Source: Streptomyces sp. QL37 (lineage in GTDB: Bacteria; Actinomycetota; Actinomycetes; Streptomycetales; Streptomycetaceae). From it: 64,000 nucleotides of DNA. The stretch is from positions 6,894,604 through 6,958,603 of the forward strand of contig NZ_PTJS01000001.1 of NCBI RefSeq assembly GCF_002941025.1, given 5' to 3'. The position numbers and the translations under genes were made by a program. Of this stretch, positions 48,483-57,855 are shown in pieces. The notes beneath the pieces are model-generated. The model searched no databases. It was given only the letters and a program-made list of their open reading frames with translations, and was not told where the DNA came from. Positions within the stretch are counted from its first letter, which is position 1; each line of letters starts with the position of its first letter.

Positions 48483-49537
48483 AGGCCGCACAGGACACCA
48501 CGAAGACCGTCCACGCCGTGCGGACGGCCGGCGGGCTCTCCTTCCGCGTGGACGCGCGGGCGTTCGCCGTGATCGTGCTGCTCGTCGCGGCGGCGGTCTT
48601 CGCCGCCGTGGTGCTGATCGGCAGCGGCGACTACTCCATGTCACCCGGGCAGGTCGTCACCACCCTCTTCGGCGACGGCACCTTCCAGCAGCGGTTCATC
48701 GTCACGGAGCTGCGGCTGCCCAGGGTCCTCGTCGGGCTCCTCGTCGGTGCGGCGCTCGGTGTCGGCGGCGCCGTCTTCCAGAGCGTCTCCCGCAATCCGC
48801 TGGGCAGCCCGGACGTCCTCGGCTTCGGCCAGGGCGCCGCGGTCGGCGCCCTCACCGTGATCGTGCTCTTCCACGGCGGACCCGCCGAGGTCGCGGCGGG
48901 CGCGGTCGGCGGCGGACTGCTGACGGGCGTCGCCGTCTACCTGCTGGCCTGGAAGCGCGGGGTGCACGGCTACCGGCTCGTCCTGGTCGGTATCGGCGCC
49001 GCCGCGATGCTCACCGCCGCGATCCACTACCTGATCACCAAGGCCGGCCTCGTCGACGCCACCCGCGCCGTCGTCTGGATGACCGGCTCGCTGGACGGCC
49101 GGGACTGGGCCCAGGTCTGGCCACTCCTCGCGGTCTGCTGCGTCCTGGTCCCCGTGGTCCTCGGCCACGGGCGGGCGCTGCGCATGATCGAGATGGGCGA
49201 CGACGCCGCCCACTCCCTCGGCGTACGGGTCGAACGCACCCGGCTCGTCCTGCTGGGATGTGCCGTGCTGCTCGTCGCCGTCGCCACCGCCGCCGCGGGG
49301 CCCATCGTCTTCGTCTCGCTCAGCGCCCCGCAGGTCGCCCGCCGCCTCACCCGCGCACCCGGCCCCAACCTGGCCGCCGCGGCCGCCACGGGAGCGGCCC
49401 TGCTGCTCGTCGCCGACTGGACCGCCATGAACGCCTTCGGGGACCGCCAGCTCCCGGTGGGCGTCGTCACCGGCGTACTCGGCGGGTGCTACCTGCTGTG
49501 GCTCCTCGTGTCCGAGCGCAGGGTGGGCCGCATATGA
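48479..49537 (+). CDS. iron-siderophore ABC transporter permease, second subunit
   Basis: The product is 352 residues of the same FecCD family, with ELRLPRVLVGLLVGAALGVGGAVFQSVSRNPLGSPDVLGFGQGAA and AAGPIVFVSLSAPQVARRL. It pairs with the upstream permease to form a heterodimer. GTG 48479 overlaps the preceding stop, and its own stop overlaps the ATPase start (ATGA), so the three genes form one tightly coupled unit. Confidence 0.93.
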   Translation: MKAAQDTTKTVHAVRTAGGLSFRVDARAFAVIVLLVAAAVFAAVVLIGSGDYSMSPGQVVTTLFGDGTFQQRFIVTELRLPRVLVGLLVGAALGVGGAVFQSVSRNPLGSPDVLGFGQGAAVGALTVIVLFHGGPAEVAAGAVGGGLLTGVAVYLLAWKRGVHGYRLVLVGIGAAAMLTAAIHYLITKAGLVDATRAVVWMTGSLDGRDWAQVWPLLAVCCVLVPVVLGHGRALRMIEMGDDAAHSLGVRVERTRLVLLGCAVLLVAVATAAAGPIVFVSLSAPQVARRLTRAPGPNLAAAAATGAALLLVADWTAMNAFGDRQLPVGVVTGVLGGCYLLWLLVSERRVGRI

Positions 49538-50397
49538 AGCCGGGCGGGCCGGACCCCTCGCAGACCAACCCCACCGACTCCGGGAGTACGACCATGCAGC
49601 GCCTCACCGCGGACTCGGTGACCCTCGGCTACGACCAGCGGGTCATCGCGGAGAACCTCTCGGTCGAGATACCCGACAACTCCTTCACCGTCGTCGTCGG
49701 CCCCAACGCCTGCGGCAAGTCGACCCTGCTGCGCGCGCTCTCCCGGATGCTGAAGCCGAACGCCGGGGACGTCCTGCTGGACGGGCAGTCCATCCACCGG
49801 ATGCCCGCGAAGAAGGTCGCCAGGACGCTCGGCCTGCTGCCCCAGTCCTCCATTGCCCCCGACGGCATCACCGTCGCCGACCTCGTCTCACGCGGCCGCT
49901 ACCCCCACCAGGGGCTGCTGCGCCAGTGGTCGCCCGAGGACGAGCGGATCGTGAAGGAGTCCATGGAGTCGACCGGTGTCGGCGAGCTCGCCGACCGTTA
50001 CGTCGACGAACTCTCCGGCGGCCAGCGCCAGCGGGTCTGGATCGCCATGGCCCTCGCCCAGCAGACCCCGCTCCTGCTCCTGGACGAGCCGACGACGTAT
50101 CTCGACATCCAGCACCAGATCGACGTGCTCGACCTCTGCGCGGAACTCCACGAGACGCAGGGCCGCACACTCGTCGCCGTGCTGCACGACCTCAACCACG
50201 CCGCCCGGTACGCCACCCACCTCATCGCCATGCGTGAGGGCGCGGTCATCGCCGAGGGCGCGCCCGGTGACGTCGTCACCGCGCAGCTCGTGGAGGAGGT
50301 CTTCGGGATGCGGTGCCAGGTCATCGACGATCCGGAGACGGGGACGCCGCTCGTGGTCCCCGCCGCCCGCAGGAAGCGCACGGCGGCCTCCGTCTGA
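49534..50397 (+). CDS. iron-siderophore ABC transporter ATP-binding protein
   Basis: The 287-residue ATPase subunit has Walker A GPNACGKST at residues 56-64, the signature LSGGQRQRV near 160 and Walker B LLLLDEPTTYLD near 180, with the switch histidine in VLHDLNHAARYA. A 20-residue polar tract precedes the domain; ATG 49594 is an alternative start. It drives uptake of ferric siderophores through the two permeases. Confidence 0.93.
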   Translation: MKPGGPDPSQTNPTDSGSTTMQRLTADSVTLGYDQRVIAENLSVEIPDNSFTVVVGPNACGKSTLLRALSRMLKPNAGDVLLDGQSIHRMPAKKVARTLGLLPQSSIAPDGITVADLVSRGRYPHQGLLRQWSPEDERIVKESMESTGVGELADRYVDELSGGQRQRVWIAMALAQQTPLLLLDEPTTYLDIQHQIDVLDLCAELHETQGRTLVAVLHDLNHAARYATHLIAMREGAVIAEGAPGDVVTAQLVEEVFGMRCQVIDDPETGTPLVVPAARRKRTAASV

Positions 50398-50409
50398 GGC
50401 CGCCGCCGG

Positions 50410-50757
50410 TCACAGCAGCGACTTGAGCTTCAGCAGATCGCGGAAGCCGGCCTCCAGCCGCACCCGGCCGGCGGCCCAGGCCTTCGCGAAGTTCAGCTCG
50501 CCGTCGACCATGGCCACCAGGTCGTCCCCGGTCATCGCGAGCCGGATCTCGGCCTTCTCCCTGGGTGGGCCGTCGTGCGTGTCCAGCACCCGGATCCGGC
50601 CGTTCGCCAGCCGTCCGGTGAACGTCACGTCGAGATCCCTGATGTGGCAGCTCAGCGAGCGGTCGAGGCCGGCAGCGGCCCGTACGTCGCCGTCGGCCCC
50701 GGCCAGGTTGTCGGAAAGTGTGTCGAGTGCGCTGCGGCACTCCGCCATGGTCGCCAT
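50410..50757 (-). CDS. SCP2-like sterol-transfer-domain protein
   Basis: The 115-residue product fits the SCP-2 fold by pattern: LDRSLSCHIRDLDVTFTGRLANGRIRVLD, then AEIRLAMTGDDLVAMVDGELNFAKAWAAGRVRLEAGFRDLLKLKSLL. Actinobacterial members near tlyA are kept but have no proven ligand. It is convergent with the siderophore operon (12 bp apart) and divergent from the small gene at 50800. The start ATG 50757 is chosen by conservation. Confidence 0.82.
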   Translation of the reverse strand: MATMAECRSALDTLSDNLAGADGDVRAAAGLDRSLSCHIRDLDVTFTGRLANGRIRVLDTHDGPPREKAEIRLAMTGDDLVAMVDGELNFAKAWAAGRVRLEAGFRDLLKLKSLL

Positions 50758-50799
50758 CGTCACCGACGGTACACCGGCCCTTCGGGGTAGCGTTCCCGC

Positions 50800-51114
50800 A
50801 TGAGCGACTGGATGCCCGGGCCGGACACGGCGCAGCAGGGGGAGACGGACAAAGCGGACACGGCGCCTCCCGACGTGCCGTCCGCGCCCTCCTTCGACCC
50901 CGCCCCGCCCGCACCCCTCGGCGTCGCACGCACCCCCACGGGGCACGCCGGTGTCGACACCCGGCTGGAGCGGCTGGCCGACGCCGACCACCTCGCGGCG
51001 GACGGCCACACCGAGGTGTACGAGGATGTACACCGTGGGCTGCGTGACGAACTCACCGCGCTGGACGCACGGCCCGCACCCGCACCGACGCCCGCGCACG
51101 ACAACAGGAGCTGA
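50800..51114 (+). CDS. small acidic/proline-rich protein upstream of tlyA
   Basis: The product is 104 residues, mostly Pro/Ala/Asp-rich and disordered. A helical part VDTRLERLADADHLAADGHTEVYEDVHRGLRDELTAL resembles a small Asp/Glu-rich coiled segment found in the tlyA-adjacent protein of other actinobacteria (Rv1693-like position). It ends 7 bp before tlyA, so the two genes are cotranscribed. The function is unknown. Confidence 0.8.
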   Translation: MSDWMPGPDTAQQGETDKADTAPPDVPSAPSFDPAPPAPLGVARTPTGHAGVDTRLERLADADHLAADGHTEVYEDVHRGLRDELTALDARPAPAPTPAHDNRS

Positions 51115-51121
51115 ACCGAAC

Positions 51122-51937
51122 GTGGCAGGAGTGGCACGTCGCCGCCTCGACGCCGAGCTGGTACGCCGCAAGCTCGCACGCTCGCGCGAGCACGCGAGCC
51201 AGCTGATCGCAGCGGGCCGGGTGACCGTCGGCGGGAACACCGCGACCAAGCCGGCCACCCAGGTCGAGACCAGCGCCGCCGTCGTCGTCGTCAAGGACGA
51301 CAGCGACCCCGAGTACGTCTCGCGCGGCGGGCACAAACTCGCGGGCGCCCTCGCCGCCTTCGAGCCGCACGGGCTGAAGGTCGAGGGACGGCGGGCCCTG
51401 GACGCCGGGGCCTCGACCGGAGGCTTCACCGATGTGCTGCTGCGGGCCGGCGCCGGCCACGTCGTGGCGGTGGACGTCGGCTACGGGCAGCTCGCCTGGT
51501 CCCTGCAGTCCGATGAACGCGTCACCGTCAAGGACCGTACGAACGTACGCGAGTTGACGGTGGAGCAGATCGACGGGAAGCCGGTGGACCTGGTGGTGGG
51601 AGACCTCTCGTTCATCCCGCTGGGCCTCGTGCTGCCCGCCCTCGCGCGCTGTGCCGCCCCCGACGCCGACCTGGTGCTGATGGTCAAGCCGCAGTTCGAG
51701 GTGGGCAAGGAGCGCCTCGGCAGCGGCGGTGTGGTCCGCAGCCCCGAGCTCCGGGCCGAAGCCGTACGGGAGGTGGCGCGACGGGCCGGTCTGCTCGGCC
51801 TCGGCGTCCTGGGGGTCACGGCGAGCCCGCTGCCCGGCCCGTCGGGAAACGTCGAGTATTTTCTGTGGCTGCGGGCCGGCGCACCTGAGCTGGATCCCGC
51901 AGACGTCGACCGCGCAGTGGCGGAGGGGCCCCGTTGA
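51122..51937 (+). CDS. tlyA: rRNA 2'-O-methyltransferase / hemolysin A homologue
   Basis: The product is 271 residues. An N-terminal S4 RNA-binding domain (RLDAELVRRKLARSREHASQLIAAGRVTV) is followed by an FtsJ-type methyltransferase domain with SAM motif LDAGASTGGFTD (93-104). TlyA methylates 16S and 23S rRNA riboses in mycobacteria and affects capreomycin sensitivity. GTG 51122 is 11 nt after CAGGAG; GTG 51131 is possible. The stop overlaps the start of nadK. Confidence 0.92.
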   Translation: MAGVARRRLDAELVRRKLARSREHASQLIAAGRVTVGGNTATKPATQVETSAAVVVVKDDSDPEYVSRGGHKLAGALAAFEPHGLKVEGRRALDAGASTGGFTDVLLRAGAGHVVAVDVGYGQLAWSLQSDERVTVKDRTNVRELTVEQIDGKPVDLVVGDLSFIPLGLVLPALARCAAPDADLVLMVKPQFEVGKERLGSGGVVRSPELRAEAVREVARRAGLLGLGVLGVTASPLPGPSGNVEYFLWLRAGAPELDPADVDRAVAEGPR

Positions 51938-52857
51938 CAACACAAGCGGCACAACCGGAGAAGGCGGAACGCACGGTCTTCCTGCTGGCGCACACCGGCC
52001 GTCCGGCCGCGATCCGCAGCGCCGAGCTGGTCGTCCAGGGGCTGCTGCGCAACGGCCTCGGCGTCCGGGCGCTGGCAGTGGAGGCACAGGACCTGCCGCT
52101 GCCCTCGTCCGTGGTCACGGTCACGGACGCGACGCCCGACGCCGTGGACGGCTGCGAACTTCTCATCGTGCTCGGCGGGGACGGCACGCTGCTGCGGGGG
52201 GCCGAGATCTCCCGCGCCTCCGGCGTACCGATGCTCGGGGTCAACCTCGGACGGGTGGGTTTCCTCGCCGAGGCCGAACGTGACGACCTGGACAAGGTCG
52301 TCGACCGTGTCGTCACCCGGGCGTACCAGGTCGAGGAGCGGATGACGCTCGACGTCATCGTGCACAGCAACGGCGACGTCGTGCACACCGACTGGGCGCT
52401 CAACGAGGCGGCGGTCCAGAAGGTCTCGCCCGAGCGGATGCTCGAAGTGGTCCTGGAGATCGACGGCCGTCCGGTGACCGGCTTCGGGTGCGACGGGATC
52501 GTCTGCGCCACCCCGACCGGATCGACGGCGTACGCCTTCTCGGCGGGCGGCCCCGTCGTCTGGCCCGAGGTCGAGGCACTGCTCATGGTGCCGATCAGCG
52601 CCCACGCCCTGTTCGCGAAGCCGCTGGTGACCTCTCCCGACTCGGTGCTTGCCGTCGAGGTCCAGCCGCACACCCCGCACGGGGTGCTGTGGTGCGACGG
52701 CCGCAGGACCGTCGAGCTGCCCGCGGGGGCCAGGGTGGAGGTGCGGCGCGGCGCGGTGCCCGTACGGCTCGCGCGGCTGCACCAGGCGTCGTTCACCGAC
52801 CGTCTGGTGGCCAAGTTCGCGCTGCCCGTGCAGGGCTGGCGGGGCGCTCCGCACTGA
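51934..52857 (+). CDS. nadK: NAD kinase
   Basis: This 307-residue kinase phosphorylates NAD to NADP. The motif GGDGT is at residues 81-85, with NLGRVGFLAEAE near 112 and the second conserved stretch CATPTGSTAYAFSAGGPVV near 188. TTG 51934 overlaps the tlyA stop (TTGA), so translation is coupled. It belongs to the tlyA-nadK-recN operon seen across actinobacteria. Confidence 0.94.
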   Translation: MTTQAAQPEKAERTVFLLAHTGRPAAIRSAELVVQGLLRNGLGVRALAVEAQDLPLPSSVVTVTDATPDAVDGCELLIVLGGDGTLLRGAEISRASGVPMLGVNLGRVGFLAEAERDDLDKVVDRVVTRAYQVEERMTLDVIVHSNGDVVHTDWALNEAAVQKVSPERMLEVVLEIDGRPVTGFGCDGIVCATPTGSTAYAFSAGGPVVWPEVEALLMVPISAHALFAKPLVTSPDSVLAVEVQPHTPHGVLWCDGRRTVELPAGARVEVRRGAVPVRLARLHQASFTDRLVAKFALPVQGWRGAPH

Positions 52858-52940
52858 TTTCCGCGGCCGCCGCTCACACCCGCGTGAGTGAACCCTTCAC
52901 CGGGGCCCGTCGCACACAGGGCCCCGGACCTCGTAAGGTC

Positions 52941-54686
52941 ATGTCCGTGTTGGAGGAGATGCGGATACGGTCGCTCGGAGTCATCGACGACGCGGTGGTG
53001 GAGCTGTCACCCGGTTTCACCGCGGTGACGGGCGAGACCGGCGCGGGCAAGACCATGGTCGTCACCAGCCTCGGGCTGCTGCTCGGCGGGCGCGCCGATC
53101 CCGCCCTGGTGCGGGTCGGTGCCAAGGCCGCGGTCGTCGAGGGGCGGATCACGGTGTCCCGGGGCGACGCGGCGGCGGTGCGGGCCGAGGAGGCCGGCGG
53201 CGAGATCGAGGACGGGGCGCTGATCATCAGCCGTACCGTCTCGGCGGAAGGGCGCTCCCGGGCCCATCTCGGTGGCAGATCCGTGCCCGTGGGGCTGCTC
53301 GCCGAGCTCGCCGACGAGCTCGTCGCCGTGCACGGCCAGACCGACCAGCAGGGGCTGCTCAAGCCCGCGCGCCAGCGCCAGGCGCTGGACCGCTATGCCG
53401 GCGGCCGTGTGGAGGGCCCGCTCACCAAGTACGCGGCGGCCTACCGGCGGCTGCGCGCGGTCGTCACCGAGCTCGACGAGCTGACCACCCGGGCCAGGGA
53501 ACGTGCCCAGGAGGCGGATCTGCTGCGCTTCGGCCTCGACGAGGTCGCAGCCGTGGAGCCGCTGCCCGGCGAGGACACCGAACTCGCCGCGGAGGCCGAA
53601 CGGCTCGGCCACGCCGAGGCACTCGCCTCCGCCGCCGCCCTCGCCCACGCGGCGCTCGCCGGGAATCCGGAGGACCCTGAGGGCGTGGACGCCACCACGG
53701 TGGTGGCGGCCGCCGGACAGTCCCTGGACGCCGTACGGGCACACGACCCCGCGCTGGCCGCGCTCGCCGACCGGATCGGAGAGATCTCGATCCTGCTCGC
53801 CGACGTGGCCGGGGAGCTCGCCGGATACGCCGACCAGCTCGACGCCGACCCGCTGCGGCTCGCCGCCGTGGAGGAACGGCGTGCCGCGCTCACCGCGCTC
53901 ACCCGCAAGTACGGCCAGGACATCACCTCCGTGCTCGCCTGGGCCGAGGACGGTGCCTCCCGGCTGACCGAACTCGAGGGCGACGACGACCGGATCGGTG
54001 AGCTCACGGCGGAGCGCGACGCGCTGCGCGGCGAGCTCTCCGTCCTCGGCCAGGAGCTGACCGACGCGCGGACGGAGGCGGCGGCACGCTTCGCCGAGGC
54101 CGTCACGGAGGAACTGGCGTCGCTCGCGATGCCGCACGCACGGGTCTCCTTCGCCGTCGGGCAGACGGACGCGCCGGACGAGGAGTCCGGCATCGACATC
54201 GGCGGCCGCAGCGTGCTCTACGGGCCCTCCGGTGCCGACGAGGTGGAGCTCCTGCTGGCGCCGCACCCCGGTGCCCAGCCCCGGCCGATCGCCAAGGGCG
54301 CCTCGGGCGGTGAGCTGTCCCGGGTGATGCTCGCCGTCGAGGTGGTCTTCGCGGGCTCCGACCCCGTGCCGACGTACCTCTTCGACGAGGTCGACGCGGG
54401 CGTCGGCGGCAAGGCTGCCGTCGAGGTCGGCCGGCGGCTGGCGAAGCTCGCCAGGTCCGCCCAGGTCGTCGTGGTCACCCATCTGCCGCAGGTGGCCGCC
54501 TTCGCCGACCGGCAGCTGCTGGTGGAGAAGACCGTGGACGGATCGGTCACCAGGAGCGGCGTCACGGTCCTCGAAGGTGAGGACCGGGTACGGGAGCTCT
54601 CCCGGATGCTCGCAGGGCAGGAGGACTCGGAGACCGCCCGGGCACACGCCGAGGAGCTGCTGGAGACCGCGCGAGCGGACGGATAG
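52941..54686 (+). CDS. recN: DNA repair protein RecN
   Basis: This 581-residue SMC-like ATPase acts in double-strand break repair. Walker A GETGAGKT is at 31-38, a long coiled coil covers about 150-390, and the C-terminal ATPase half has ASGGELSRVMLAVE and DEVDAGVGGKAAVEVGRRL. ATG 52941 is used here. A possible -10 box TAAGGT (52934) would place the transcript start next to GTG 52947, so a leaderless start there is also possible. Confidence 0.94.
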   Translation: MSVLEEMRIRSLGVIDDAVVELSPGFTAVTGETGAGKTMVVTSLGLLLGGRADPALVRVGAKAAVVEGRITVSRGDAAAVRAEEAGGEIEDGALIISRTVSAEGRSRAHLGGRSVPVGLLAELADELVAVHGQTDQQGLLKPARQRQALDRYAGGRVEGPLTKYAAAYRRLRAVVTELDELTTRARERAQEADLLRFGLDEVAAVEPLPGEDTELAAEAERLGHAEALASAAALAHAALAGNPEDPEGVDATTVVAAAGQSLDAVRAHDPALAALADRIGEISILLADVAGELAGYADQLDADPLRLAAVEERRAALTALTRKYGQDITSVLAWAEDGASRLTELEGDDDRIGELTAERDALRGELSVLGQELTDARTEAAARFAEAVTEELASLAMPHARVSFAVGQTDAPDEESGIDIGGRSVLYGPSGADEVELLLAPHPGAQPRPIAKGASGGELSRVMLAVEVVFAGSDPVPTYLFDEVDAGVGGKAAVEVGRRLAKLARSAQVVVVTHLPQVAAFADRQLLVEKTVDGSVTRSGVTVLEGEDRVRELSRMLAGQEDSETARAHAEELLETARADG

Positions 54687-54861
54687 CGGCCCGCCGGCGT
54701 CAGTCTCGTGCCGCCCGCCTCACTCGTACGGGTGGGGCGGGCGGCCCGGTCACCGACGCGACGACGGGAACAACGTTTCGTCAGTCCCGGAACGTGCGTA
54801 CGGACTGGCATCCTTGGCGCTGTACCCACCACCGACTCGGGATCCCCGGGAGCCAATCAAC

Positions 54862-55932
54862 GTGTCTCAGCTGCGTACGGTCCAAGTCCTGGGCGGCGGT
54901 GCCGGAAGCAGCGCTCATGTCAGCTCGCTCGCCGCAGGTCTGGTCGCCAGAGGCGTGCAGGTCACCGTCTGCGCCCCGGCCGGTTCCGGCCGCGCCCACG
55001 GCCTCCCCGCGACGGGCGCCCGCTTCGTCGCGGTGCCCCGGCGCAGTGACCCCGCGGCCGTCGCCGCCCTCCGTACCGCCTGCACCGGGGCGGACATCGT
55101 CCACGCCCACGGACTGCACGCCGCCGTGCGCGCCGGGATCGCCCTCAGCGGCCGGGGCACCCCGCTGGTCGTGACCTGGCACACCCGTGTCCATGCCGAG
55201 GGTGCCCGTGGCCGGCTGCTGCGGATGCTGGAGCGGAGGGCCGCCCGCGCGGCCGCAGTCGTGCTGGGCACCTCGTGGGAGCTGGTCGACCGGGCCCGCC
55301 GCCGGGGCGCCAGGGACGCTCGGCTCGCGCCGGCCGCGATCCCCGCGAGCCGCATCCCGGACCCCCCGGACGACGGCAAGGCACGCGCCGAACTGGGCGC
55401 GGTCGGAAGACCGTTGCTGGTATCGGTGGCACAGCACGACCACGACACGCTGCTGGACGCGGCGCGCGGGTGGAGTGCGCTCGACCCCGTGCCGCTGCTG
55501 GCCGTCGCGGGGGAGGGGCCCCTGGCCGGTGCCCTCCGGCGGCGGATCGCGACGGAGGGGCTGCCCGTCGTCCTCACCGGCGGCTCGGAAGGCATCGGTG
55601 AACTCCTCGCCGCCGCCGACATCGCCGTACTCTCCGGCCGCGGAGAGGGCGGAGAGCAGCTGGCACAGGATGCCCTGCGGCTCGGCGTCCCGCTGGTCGC
55701 GGCCCGGGCCGACGGACTGCCCGAACTCGTCGGCGAGGCGGCGGAGCTGGTTCCGTACGGGGACGCCGACGCACTGGCCGGAGCCGTCGAACGGCTCCTC
55801 GGGGACCCCGGCCGACGGGAGCGGCTCGCCGAATCGGGGCGCGCACAGGCCGCGGGCTGGCCGACCGAGGACGAGACGGTCGCCCATGTCCTCTCCGTCT
55901 ACGACGAGTTGGCGCAGCAGCCGACGGTCTGA
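54862..55932 (+). CDS. glycosyltransferase family 4 protein
   Basis: The product is 356 residues with two Rossmann halves. The N-terminal half has QVLGGGAGSSAHVSSLAAGLVARGVQVTVCAP, and the C-terminal half has the GT-B glycosyltransferase motif in AVLSGRGEGGEQLAQDALRLGVPLVAARADGLPELVGEAAELV (the Glu-x7-Glu type). It transfers sugar from an activated donor; the acceptor is unknown. Its stop codon lies inside the left inverted repeat of the MITE-like element at 55927. Confidence 0.88.
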   Translation: MSQLRTVQVLGGGAGSSAHVSSLAAGLVARGVQVTVCAPAGSGRAHGLPATGARFVAVPRRSDPAAVAALRTACTGADIVHAHGLHAAVRAGIALSGRGTPLVVTWHTRVHAEGARGRLLRMLERRAARAAAVVLGTSWELVDRARRRGARDARLAPAAIPASRIPDPPDDGKARAELGAVGRPLLVSVAQHDHDTLLDAARGWSALDPVPLLAVAGEGPLAGALRRRIATEGLPVVLTGGSEGIGELLAAADIAVLSGRGEGGEQLAQDALRLGVPLVAARADGLPELVGEAAELVPYGDADALAGAVERLLGDPGRRERLAESGRAQAAGWPTEDETVAHVLSVYDELAQQPTV

Positions 55933-56100
55933 GGGCTGTCGTCGTGATCCCTGGCGGGCGCACGACGACAGCCACGGCACCTCGCTGCGTTGTCGGAACG
56001 CCCGGATACGTCCAGTATGCGAACGCCCCTCCGCCTTGCGATGCACCGCGTCTGACGCCGTGCGCCTGATCCACCAGGGATTACGGGACAGCCCTCAGAC
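55927..56100. mobile_element. MITE-like element, 174 bp with terminal inverted repeats
   Basis: The left end GTCTGAGGGCTGTC-gtcgtg-ATCCCTGGcGG and the right end on the other strand GTCTGAGGGCTGTC-ccgta-ATCCCTGGtGG form imperfect inverted repeats of about 30 bp. The interior has no coding capacity; a 13-bp hairpin (55934-55973) sits at the left end. The ends resemble those of IS5-like Streptomyces elements as I remember them. No clear target duplication is seen. The stop codon of the glycosyltransferase gene lies within the left end. Confidence 0.6.
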
Positions 56101-56126
56101 GTGTCCGGCCCGGGGCGCACCGGGCC

Positions 56127-57803
56127 TCAGAGCGTGTGGCGGCGGGCGCGCAGGGCGAGGCTGAGGGCGAGCACCGCCTGCGGGTCGTCCAGATCCGTGC
56201 CGAGCAGCTCGCCGATGCGGGCCAGCCGGTTGTAGAGCGTCTGCCGGTTCAGATGCAGTTCGCGCGCGGCCTCCGCCTTCCGGCCCGCATGGGCGAGGTA
56301 CGCCTCCAGAGTGGGCAGCAGCGCGGGACGCGACGTCCGGTCGTGTTCACGCAGCGGCCCGATCGCCCGGTCCACGAACGACGCCAGATCCGGATGGTCC
56401 CGGAGCCGCCACAGCAGCAGATCGATGTCCAGGCTGCGCGCGTCGTACCAGGGGCGCTCCCCGAGCCCCTGCGCGGCCGTCGCCGCCTCCGCCGCGTGCC
56501 GCAGCCCCGAGCCCGCCGCCGCCCAGCCGCCCGCGGCCCCGACCACCACGACGACCGGTGCGCGGTCACCGGCCCGCTCCAGTCCGGCCCGCCCGGCCCC
56601 GGCCCGCAGCGCGGCCGCCACCCGGTCACCGAGCGCCGCGCGGGTGGTCCCCGGCCGCAGCGCCAGCAGCAGCGGGACCCTGCCCTCCACCGGGCGCACC
56701 CCCACCAGCACCGGCGCGCCCACCGCCGCGAGCTCCTCCGCCACGGCCCGGGCCAGCAGCGCCCAGCTGCCCGACGGCGCCGACTCGGGCGCGAGCCGCA
56801 TCACCACCGGCAGCAGCGGATCCCCGCCCGGCCGGAAGCCCAGCACACCGGCCTGCGCGGGAGCGTCCTCGGGAGCGATCCGGCCCTCGGCGAGATCCGT
56901 GAGGAAGTCCCCGCGCCCCCGCGCCGCCACCTCGTCCTCCTGGCGGGCCTGCATCAGGACGACCGCCAGGATGCCCGCCGCCCGCTCGGCCGCCATCCGG
57001 TGCACCGCCGTCAGCGGGCCCGACACCGCGAGCAGCACCAGCCTGGCCCGTACGGAACCGGCCCCGAGGCCGCCTCCCGGCACCTCCACCAGGAGCGCGC
57101 CGGCCGGTGGCGCCTCCCGGGCCGCACGGGCCCCGCGCAGCCCTTCCCAGACCTGTAGCGGATCGGCGCCCACCGGCCCGGCCCCGGTCCCCGCGGCGAA
57201 GAGCAGCCGGCCGTCCGGAGTCTCCAGGAAGACCGGGTTCGCGGCGAAGTCCGCCAGGATCCCCAGGACCTGCGGCACCCCGCCGCCGCCGAGCACCGCC
57301 TGTGTGCACCGCCGGTGGACCTCCTCCGCCCGCCGCAGCAGGGCGTAGTGGCCGTTGACGATCTCGGTGTGGATCTCCTCGGTCACCGCCACGAACGGCA
57401 CCTCGCGGTGCAGCTGCACCAGCGGAAACCCCGCCGTCCGCGCGGCCTCCACGATCGCCGTCGGCAGCCGGCCGAAACGCGGCCCGAGCTCCACGACCAG
57501 CGCGGCGATACCGCGGTCGGCCAGCTTGCGGACGTAGGCCCGCTGGTCGGCGGGCCGGGAACCGAGGCCGAGCCCCGTGGAGAGCAGCAGCTCCCCGCCC
57601 CTGAGCAGTGCCGGCATGTTCGGCGCCTCCCCGGCGTGCACCCAGCGCACCGTGCGGTCCAGCCGGTCCGCGCAGGTCAGCACCTCCGGCAGTCCGGCAC
57701 GCAGTCCCGGCAGCTCCAGCGCCCGCCGCACGGTGATCCCGCCCTCTGTCTCCACCGGCTCCGGCCTCGTGCTTCCGTATCGTGCGCGTGGGCGCTCCGT
57801 CAC
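56127..57803 (-). CDS. PucR-family transcriptional regulator
   Basis: The product is 558 residues. An N-terminal purine-catabolism-type PucR domain (about 25-150: LRAGLPEVLTCADRLDRTVRWVHAGEAPNMPALLRGGELLLSTG) is followed by a middle GGDEF-like region. The C-terminal HTH_30 domain (LEAYLAHAGRKAEAARELHLNRQTLYNRLARI at about 500-532) binds DNA. Members sense nitrogen compounds or small metabolites. It lies 52 bp after the FAD oxidoreductase gene on the same strand, so the two probably form one unit. Confidence 0.92.
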   Translation of the reverse strand: MTERPRARYGSTRPEPVETEGGITVRRALELPGLRAGLPEVLTCADRLDRTVRWVHAGEAPNMPALLRGGELLLSTGLGLGSRPADQRAYVRKLADRGIAALVVELGPRFGRLPTAIVEAARTAGFPLVQLHREVPFVAVTEEIHTEIVNGHYALLRRAEEVHRRCTQAVLGGGGVPQVLGILADFAANPVFLETPDGRLLFAAGTGAGPVGADPLQVWEGLRGARAAREAPPAGALLVEVPGGGLGAGSVRARLVLLAVSGPLTAVHRMAAERAAGILAVVLMQARQEDEVAARGRGDFLTDLAEGRIAPEDAPAQAGVLGFRPGGDPLLPVVMRLAPESAPSGSWALLARAVAEELAAVGAPVLVGVRPVEGRVPLLLALRPGTTRAALGDRVAAALRAGAGRAGLERAGDRAPVVVVVGAAGGWAAAGSGLRHAAEAATAAQGLGERPWYDARSLDIDLLLWRLRDHPDLASFVDRAIGPLREHDRTSRPALLPTLEAYLAHAGRKAEAARELHLNRQTLYNRLARIGELLGTDLDDPQAVLALSLALRARRHTL

Positions 57804-57855
57804 CGGGGGCGTGCCCGCCCCCGGTCAGGAAGTTACCGGCCCCAGGCGGGGCGCG

